A stretch of 64,000 bases of DNA, taken from the NCBI RefSeq assembly GCF_026004055.1, contig NZ_BPIJ01000001.1:1426001-1490000 (forward strand), read 5' to 3'. Source of the stretch: Meiothermus sp. (GTDB lineage Bacteria; Deinococcota; Deinococci; Deinococcales; Thermaceae). Position 1 is the first letter of the stretch. The number at the start of each line of letters is the position of its first letter. Positions 57,092-64,000 of the stretch are shown piece after piece. Below the pieces are notes generated by a model that was not told the DNA's origin, ran no database searches, and was given only the letters and a program-made list of their open reading frames with translations. The translations under genes were made by a program, and so were the position numbers.

Positions 57092-57343
57092 ATGAAGTAC
57101 CATCTGACCCTTCTTATTGAACTCAAAGACGGTATCCTCGACCCCCAGGGGCGGGCGGTGGAGGGGGTTTTACAGGGGCTTGGCTTCCGCGCCGAAGGGG
57201 TGCGGGTGGGCCGGGTGCTGGAGATGGAGATAGAGGCCGCCGACGAGGCCGAGGCCCGGGCGGTGGCCCAGCGGATCGGCCAGGCCCTGGCCAACCCGGT
57301 GATGGAGGTCTTTGTGGTGGAGGCGGTGAAGGAGCTGGTATGA
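57092..57343 (+). CDS. purS: Phosphoribosylformylglycinamidine synthase subunit PurS
   Basis: 83 residues, the typical length. [21 protein letters not shown] and [11 protein letters not shown] are the PurS pattern. It bridges PurQ and the short PurL in FGAM synthase. The stop overlaps the purQ ATG by four bases. Confidence 0.94.
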   Translation: MKYHLTLLIELKDGILDPQGRAVEGVLQGLGFRAEGVRVGRVLEMEIEAADEAEARAVAQRIGQALANPVMEVFVVEAVKELV

Positions 57344-58050
57344 GGGTCGCGGTGGTGCAGTTTCCCGGATCCAACTGCGACCAGGACGCACTTTGGGCGC
57401 TTCGGCTGGTCGGGCTTCGAGCCGAGCTGGTCTGGCACACCGAGGGAAGCCTCGAGGGCTTCCAGGCCGCCATTTTGCCGGGCGGCTTCTCCTACGGCGA
57501 CTACCTGCGGGCCGGGGCCTTGGCCAAGTTCTCCCCGGTGATGCAGGAGGTGCGCCGGCTGGCCTCGCAGGGTTACCCGGTGGTGGGCATCTGCAACGGC
57601 TTTCAGGTACTCACCGAGGCCGGGCTGCTGCCGGGGGCGCTTTTGGCCAACACCAATCTGCACTTCACCTGCAAGGAGGTGTTCGTGCGGGTAGAGCGCA
57701 CCGACCTGCCCTTCACCAGCGGCTATTCGCCGGGGCAGGTGTTGCGGCTGCCCATCGCCCATGGCGAGGGACGCTACTACGCCGACGCCGAGACGCTGGA
57801 GCGGCTCGAGCAGAACCGCCAGGTGGTCTTCCGCTACGCTCCCCCGCCCAGCGCCCCAGAAGCGCCGGGGTACAACCCCAACGGCTCCCTCCACGACATC
57901 GCCGGCATCGTGAACGAAAGGGGCAACGTGCTGGGGATGATGCCCCACCCCGAGCGGGCGGTGGAAGATCTTTTGGGCTCTGCCGACGGTCTACCGTTTT
58001 TTACAGGCCTGAAGCAAGCACTCGAGGCCGTAGGTGCGAGCGTCCTATGA
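57340..58050 (+). CDS. purQ: Phosphoribosylformylglycinamidine synthase subunit PurQ
   Basis: 236 residues. The glutaminase catalytic cysteine is in [13 protein letters not shown] near residue 85, with the His-Glu pair in [11 protein letters not shown] near 205. The last ten codons ([10 protein letters not shown]) lie in a copy of the 74-bp repeat that also ends purF. PurQ supplies ammonia from glutamine to PurL. Unlike the usual order, purL is not next; a HAD gene intervenes. Confidence 0.95.
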   Translation: MRVAVVQFPGSNCDQDALWALRLVGLRAELVWHTEGSLEGFQAAILPGGFSYGDYLRAGALAKFSPVMQEVRRLASQGYPVVGICNGFQVLTEAGLLPGALLANTNLHFTCKEVFVRVERTDLPFTSGYSPGQVLRLPIAHGEGRYYADAETLERLEQNRQVVFRYAPPPSAPEAPGYNPNGSLHDIAGIVNERGNVLGMMPHPERAVEDLLGSADGLPFFTGLKQALEAVGASVL

Positions 58051-58100
58051 GCAACGGCTACGTTTACAGTGCTTTACAAGTGCCTCGTCTTGCGCTCGAG
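58021..58100 (+). repeat. Diverged 74-bp repeat unit at the purQ end
   Basis: CTCGAGGCCGTAGGTGCGAGCG at its start and TGCTTTACAAG...CTCGTCTTGCG before the next CTCGAG at 58095 match the units after purF. The CTCGAG-to-CTCGAG distance is again 74. From 58101 to 58293 I see no gene; AAGGAGGT near 58279 belongs to the next gene. Confidence 0.75.
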
Positions 58101-58293
58101 GAGTTGACTTGAGCAGTGGCTGTTCGGGAGTTTGTAGGGATGCGGACGGCATACAGGCGGAATATCCCAAACGTTAGACAGCTATCCACCCCTGTGTCGT
58201 CCTTTGGATCTGGGGCCTGCGTCTTGAGATCCGAGACCCCTAACTGCGTATCATTCACTGGCCGATTCACAAACTTTTCAAGGAGGTAAGGGC

Positions 58294-59043
58294 ATGAGCA
58301 TCCGAGCGATCACCTTCGACTTCTGGGGCACCCTATTCACCGAAGGGCCTGAGTACGCGGGCCCCATCAAGGCCCTGCGCAACGAGATTCTCCTGGATGC
58401 GGCCTCGGAGGCAGGGGTGACGGTGGAAATTGACGCGGTGATGGAGGCCTGGCGGCAGGCTGCCTTGGACTTTGAGGCGGCCTGGCAGGCCGAACAGGTC
58501 ATGACCCCCTTCGACCGGGTGGCCCGCATCTTCGGCTACCTGGGCCTGCCCTACGACGAGGGCCATATCGCCCTCACCGCAAAGCGCATCGTAGAGGCCA
58601 GTCTTGAAGGCAGCCTGGTGCCCCTGCCTGGGGTGCTGGAGGCTTTGCCCAAGCTAGCCCAGCGCTACAAGCTCGGCATTGTTTCCGATACCAGCATCGC
58701 TACCGGCCGCATCCTGCAAGAGCACCTGAAGCGGCACGGGCTGCACCACCTCTTTAGCGGCTTTTCCTTCTCCGACGAGACCGGGGTGGTCAAGCCTAGG
58801 CCCGAGGCTTTCCTGGCCGCCCTGGACGAGATGGGGGCCCGGCCCGAGGAAGCCCTACATGTAGGTGACATCCCCCGCACCGACATCGCCGGGGCCTTCC
58901 AGACCGGCTACCCCTGGGCGGTGCTCTACACCGGCCACACCCACCGCAACGGAGGCCCTGAGCCCACTGCCCGCATCGCCAACCACCAGGAGCTTTTCCC
59001 CCTGCTTGAAGGGGTCATTGGACACCCGCCGAGGGCCCTGTAA
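58294..59043 (+). CDS. HAD-superfamily hydrolase inside the pur operon
   Basis: 249 residues with a strong ribosome site (AAGGAGGT). Motif I is TFDFWGTLF, motif II IVSDTS, motif [16 protein letters not shown] and motif [12 protein letters not shown]. The cap is about residues 20-100. It replaces D-x-D by DFW in motif I, as in some nucleotidase-like members. Its TAA overlaps the purL ATG by one base, so it is translated with purL. A nucleotide phosphatase or a repair role for purine intermediates is a guess. Confidence 0.85.
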   Translation: MSIRAITFDFWGTLFTEGPEYAGPIKALRNEILLDAASEAGVTVEIDAVMEAWRQAALDFEAAWQAEQVMTPFDRVARIFGYLGLPYDEGHIALTAKRIVEASLEGSLVPLPGVLEALPKLAQRYKLGIVSDTSIATGRILQEHLKRHGLHHLFSGFSFSDETGVVKPRPEAFLAALDEMGARPEEALHVGDIPRTDIAGAFQTGYPWAVLYTGHTHRNGGPEPTARIANHQELFPLLEGVIGHPPRAL

Positions 59044-61240
59044 TGCAAGAGACCCTACCCCCTTTGCTCCAAGAGACCGGTATCCCGCCGCACGAATACC
59101 GGGAGATTGTGCGCCTTTTGGGTCGCGAGCCCACCCGGCTCGAGCTCTACCTCTTCAAGGTGATGTGGAGCGAGCACTGCGCCTACAAGAACTCCCGGCC
59201 CCTGCTGCGTCTGCTGCCCAAGGAGGGCCCCGCGGTGCTGCAGGGCCCCGGCGAGAACGCGGGCGTGGTGGAGATTGGCGAGGGCTGGGCGGTGGCTTTC
59301 AAAATCGAGAGCCACAACCACCCCTCGGCGGTGGAGCCGGTGCAGGGGGCGGCCACCGGGGTGGGGGGCATCATCCGCGACATCGTGGCCATGGGGGCCC
59401 GGCCCATCGCCCTGCTGAACTCGCTGCGCTTTGGCCGACCCGAAGACCCCCGCACCCGCTACCTGCTGCGGGGGGTGGTGGAGGGTATCGCCCACTACGG
59501 CAACGCCATCGGCGTGCCCACGGTGGGGGGCGAGGTCTACTTCCACCCCGGCTACCAGGAAAACCCGCTGGTGAACGCGATGTGCCTGGGGCTTTTGCGG
59601 GTGGAGGAGCTCAAGCGGAGCCGGGCCTCCTTGGGGCGGCCCGTCTACTACGTGGGCTCCAAGACCGGGCGGGACGGGATTGGGGGGGCCGCGTTTGCTT
59701 CGGAAGAACTCTCCGAGGAGAACGAGTCCAAGCGGCCCAGCGTCCAGGTGGGCGACCCCTTTATGGGCAAGCTCACCCTGGAGGTGACCCTCGAGGCCAT
59801 CCGGCAAGGTTTGGTGGAGGGGGTGCAGGACATGGGGGCTGCGGGTCTCACCTCCTCGCTTTCGGAGATGGCCCACAAGTCGGGGCTGGGCCTCGAGCTC
59901 GACCTCGACCGGGTGCCCCGGCGCGAGCCGGGCATGACGCCCCTCGAGCTCATGCTCTCGGAGTCGCAGGAGCGCATGGTGCTGGTGCCGCGCCCGGGCC
60001 GGGAGAAAGACCTCGAGGCCCTCGCCGCCCGCTATGGCCTGGACGCTGTGCCGGTGGCGCATATGATTGCCGAGCCGGTCTTCCGGGTGGTGGCGGGGGG
60101 AGAGGTGGTGGCCGAGGTGCCCACCCAGGCCCTGGCCGAGGCCCCTACCTATGTGCGGGAGGGCCGGGAAGACCCGGTCATCGCCCAGGCGCGGGCCCAA
60201 GACCTAAGCGGCCTGCCCCTACCGCAAGACCTGGAGGGCGCGCTGCTTCGGCTTCTGGCCTCGCCCAACCTGTGTAGCCGCGCCCCCGTCTTCGAGCGCT
60301 ACGACCACCAGGTGGGCACCAACACCGTGCTCCTCCCCGGCAAGGGCGACGCGGCCATCCTGCGCATCAAGGGTACCCGGCGGGCCGTCGCGGTCAAGGT
60401 GGACGCCAACCCCCGCTACTGCCGGCTTTCCCCCCGGCTGGGGGCCATGCACGCCCTGGCCGAGGCCGCCCGCAACGTGAGCGTGGTGGGGGCCCGGCCT
60501 TTGGCCTACACCGATGGGCTGAACCTGGGCAACCCCGAGACCCCGGAGGGCTACTTTGAGCTCTCCGAGACCGTTTATGGCCTGGCCGAGGCTTCCAAGG
60601 CCCTGGGCCTGCCGGTGGTCTCGGGCAACGTTTCCCTCTACAACGAAGGCCCCAACCACCGCATCCCCCCCACCCCCATGGTGGGCGTGGTGGGCCTTTT
60701 AGAGGAGGTGGAGCGCCGCGCCGAACTGGGCTTCCGCAAGGAGGGAACCTTCGTGGTGCTCATCGGCCCCGAGGAGGGCCACCTGGGGGCCTCGGAATAC
60801 CTGTGGCTCGAGCACGGCCTGGAGGCCGGAAGCCCCCCGCCGCTCGAGCTGGCCCTGGAGGCCCGGGTGCAGGCTGCCATCCGCGACCTCATCGGGCGGG
60901 GATGGGTGCAGACCGCGCACGATGTGGCCGAGGGCGGGCTGGCGGTGGCCCTGGCCGAGATGTGCCTTCCCTACGGCCTGGGGGCCACTGTGGAGCTGCG
61001 CAGCCCGGCCCGGCCCGACACGCTGCTCTTTGGCGAGGCCCCTAGCCGTATCCTCTTCACGGTCGATCAAACTACGCTGCAAATGGCCGTGAAGGTGCTC
61101 GAGCAGTATGGACTTCCTCACCAGATTCTGGGTCAGGTTGGGGGCGACCGGCTGACCCTCCTGCTGCCCAAAGCGCGCCTGGAATGGAGCGTGGTGGCCC
61201 TACGAAGAGCCTGGGAAGCGCCGCTCAGGGAGGTGTTGCC

Positions 61241-61244
<4 letters not shown>
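59043..61244 (+). CDS. purL: Phosphoribosylformylglycinamidine synthase subunit PurL (short form)
   Basis: 733 residues, the small PurL type that needs PurS and Pur[15 protein letters not shown] near residue 40, [20 protein letters not shown] near 75, and [10 protein letters not shown] are catalytic and ATP-site motifs. A second half repeats the fold (GNVSLYNE near 530). The start overlaps the HAD gene by one base and the stop overlaps the purF GTG by four. Confidence 0.97.
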
Positions 61245-62722
<1,478 letters not shown>

Positions 62723-62752
<30 letters not shown>

Positions 62753-62981
62753 CCCGCCGGGCAATTTATTGAGCTTTACGAAGGTCTCGTCTTACGCTCG
62801 AGACCGAAGGTGCGAGCGTCCGGTAACCTGCCAAGCAATTCATGGTGCGCTGCAAGGGTCTTGTCTTACGCTCGAGACCGAAGGTGCGAGCGCTCGGTAA
62901 CCCGCTGGGCAATTTATTGAGCTTTACGAAGGTCTCGTCTTACGCTCGAGACCGAAGGTGCGAGCGTCCGGTAAGGCAAAG
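62723..62981 (+). repeat. 74-bp tandem repeat, three and a half units, starting inside purF
   Basis: Units begin with CTCGAGACCGAAGGTGCGAG at 62723, 62797, 62871 and 62945 (partial). Units 1 and 3 are nearly identical; unit 2 differs more, so the duplication may have been of 148 bp. Within a unit CGAGACC and GGTCTCG can pair. A diverged unit ends purQ. Confidence 0.92.
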
Positions 62982-62991
62982 AAGGGTAGAT

Positions 62992-63023
62992 AAAAGCCGG
63001 GCGGTGTTTCCACCCGGCTTCTT
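62992..63023. terminator. Bidirectional terminator between purF and the CHRD gene
   Basis: AAAAGCCGGG-GGTGTTTCCACC-CCGGCTTCTTT: stem GCCGGG/CCCGGC with a GGTG/CACC extension. A-rich and T-rich sides allow use on both strands. It separates the convergent pur operon and CHRD gene. Confidence 0.8.
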
Positions 63024-63029
63024 TGGAGG

Positions 63030-63527
63030 CTACATGACTAGAATTTGTCCCCGCAGCTCGCCCGCGCGGAAGGCGGCGGTGTGGATGTCGAAGTAGAGTT
63101 CACCCCGGTATAGGCGGTTGAGGTCGTCAAAGCTCAGCTCGAGCCGATCCGCAAAGGTGGCGCTCCGGCCGTCTGGGGCGCTCGTGACCTTTAGGGCCTG
63201 GAGCAAGGGGCCGTTTTGCCCCCTAGGCCCCCGGTGCAGGTGCACGGCGCTGGTCAGGCGGGCGTTCAGGGCCGGGTCGTCCACCGGGTCGCGGGTGTAG
63301 TCGCGGAAGGGCCCGGCCAGGTTGGCCACCGCCCCCTGGAGGCTCAGGGTAGACCCCACCAGCTCGAGCCGCACCACTGCCAAAGCCGGGGTGTTGGCCG
63401 GGTTGGGCACCACCTCGGCCCCGCTCAGCACCACCACCCGCACCACGCCGGCCCCTCCTTGGGCGCTTCCCAGGCCCAGGGCGACCAGGCTGGCCCCCAG
63501 GCCTCCTATAAACCTTCTACGCTCCAA
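63030..63527 (-). CDS. CHRD-domain secreted protein
   Basis: 165 residues from a TTG at 63527 with AGGAGG six bases upstream. The N-terminus MERRRFIGGLGASLVALGLG is a twin-arginine-like signal. The CHRD pattern includes LSGAEVVPNPANTPALAVVRL, the AVHLHRGPRGQNGPLL strand and a final YFDIHTAAFRAGELRGQI. The domain is named from chordin; its bacterial role is unknown. It follows the ferritin-like gene by 12 bases. Confidence 0.88.
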   Translation of the reverse strand: MERRRFIGGLGASLVALGLGSAQGGAGVVRVVVLSGAEVVPNPANTPALAVVRLELVGSTLSLQGAVANLAGPFRDYTRDPVDDPALNARLTSAVHLHRGPRGQNGPLLQALKVTSAPDGRSATFADRLELSFDDLNRLYRGELYFDIHTAAFRAGELRGQILVM

Positions 63528-63539
63528 AGCAGCCCTCCT

Positions 63540-64000
63540 TTACTTGCGGATGAAGCCCTGCACAGCCTGGGTGGCCTGCTGGGGGGTAATGGAGACCGCG
63601 AAGGCCCGGCCCACCGGGGTCTGGGGGCCCTCCACCCGCCCGCCTAGGCTCAGCACCGCGTCGCGCAGGAGGGCCAGGTGGGCCTCCTCGTTCATGGCGA
63701 TGCTGGCCGCTGCGGAGAGCACCGCTTTGTTTTGGATGAGGGGGATGGCCCCTAGGTAGGCTCCGGTGAAGGCGGTCTCGAGGGCCACCAGGGTTTCCAG
63801 CACCTTGAGGCGGTTGGCCGAGTTGAACTGCAGCTCGCCGTAGGTGAACTGAGGCCGGGCCACGGGCATGGCGCCAAAGGGGCCCCGGATGGTGTCGGTG
63901 AGGGCCTTGACATGGGCCTCCTCGTGCTTGAGGGCCTCCGCCAGGTAATCCCGGATCTCGCCCGGGAAGCCCACGGTCAGGGCCCGGGTGTAGGCGTCGG
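63540..64000 (-). CDS. Ferritin-like domain protein (N-terminus beyond window)
   Basis: The frame continues past the right edge; 153 codons are visible. Two helix pairs with HEEAHVKAL and ALETAF...MNEEAHLALLRDAV provide Glu and His ligands typical of the ferritin-like (PF13668-type) family. The residues are compatible with a di-iron site. Such proteins often carry a secretion signal, which cannot be checked here. Same transcript as the CHRD gene. Confidence 0.82.
   Translation of the reverse strand, partial: DAYTRALTVGFPGEIRDYLAEALKHEEAHVKALTDTIRGPFGAMPVARPQFTYGELQFNSANRLKVLETLVALETAFTGAYLGAIPLIQNKAVLSAAASIAMNEEAHLALLRDAVLSLGGRVEGPQTPVGRAFAVSITPQQATQAVQGFIRK

Noticed and set aside
58865-60277. 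470-codon frame in another phase of the HAD gene and purL
   Set aside because: Low-complexity Gly/Ala/Arg/Pro composition, the usual shadow of a high-GC gene; purL is certain.

Overview
The window is a 64 kb chromosomal stretch from a high-GC bacterium of the Deinococcota. It is most likely a Meiothermus-like member of the Thermaceae, judged from recall of protein family variants (a B. subtilis-type 4Fe-4S PurF, an alpha-keto-acid/lactate TRAP transporter of the TTHA0766/TakP type, a short PurL working with PurS and PurQ) and from the strong preference for CTCGAG. The species is not determined. I see no rRNA, tRNA, CRISPR array, phage or transposase gene.

Layout. 1-5.0 kb: a multi-GAF HD-GYP c-di-GMP phosphodiesterase cut by the left edge, a secreted DUF4127 protein and a ParB/Srx-fold protein. 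5.5-12.5 kb: a VOC protein with 3-hydroxyacyl-CoA dehydrogenase, then an amino-sugar locus (cytoplasmic DUF4127 protein, NagA, SIS-domain isomerase/deaminase, and divergent NagZ). 12.8-17 kb: quinone oxidoreductase and a complete TRAP transporter (dctP-Q-M) with a readable promoter. 17.9-23.3 kb: a DUF4384 lipoprotein, RNase HII, an FAD oxidoreductase, a membrane diguanylate cyclase and a PatB-type C-S lyase. 23.7-30.7 kb: an esterase and a tightly packed protocatechuate operon (pcaR-D-C-H-G-B-IJ, the CoA transferase being one fused chain). 31.5-38 kb: GpsA, a secreted protein, a SpoIIM-like membrane protein, PyrE, a P-loop protein, an enolase-superfamily enzyme and a nucleotidyltransferase. 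38-50 kb: a GNAT protein, a lipid kinase, a degenerate GGDEF-EAL protein, RlmN, an FKBP, RapZ, YvcK, a glucodextranase-C-like anchored protein, a holin-like protein, a CBS protein and an MFS transporter. 50.5-54.8 kb: a sugar-phosphate isomerase-like protein, a second MFS transporter, a cold-shock protein, a CMD-family protein and a HAD hydrolase. 55-62.8 kb: the purine operon purB-C-S-Q-(HAD)-L-F. 63-64 kb: CHRD and ferritin-like proteins, the latter cut by the right edge.

The intergenic space is dominated by small non-coding mobile repeats. Rep1 is 338 bp with terminal inverted repeats TGGTCTGGTAAC; it has seven copies here, six at full length, flanked by 4-5 bp CT(N)AR duplications, and it carries two perfect internal hairpins. 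Rep2 is about 120-190 bp with ends ACC(A/G)GATTC. Rep3 is about 90 bp with ends GCGGTTCCCA. They nest in one another: Rep2 lies inside one Rep1, and another Rep1 lies inside a Rep2. No transposase is present, so they look like MITE-type elements moved in trans. A separate 74-bp repeat forms the coding tail and downstream region of purF and recurs, diverged, at the end of purQ.

The genes suggest a heterotroph that takes up carboxylates by TRAP, degrades aromatic acids through protocatechuate to the 3-oxoadipate CoA stage, recycles amino sugars, and uses c-di-GMP signalling (one cyclase, one HD-GYP, one probably inactive EAL protein). The least explained parts are the DUF4127 pair around the amino-sugar genes, the repeat families, the shared purF/purQ tail and a RapZ without its Walker A lysine.
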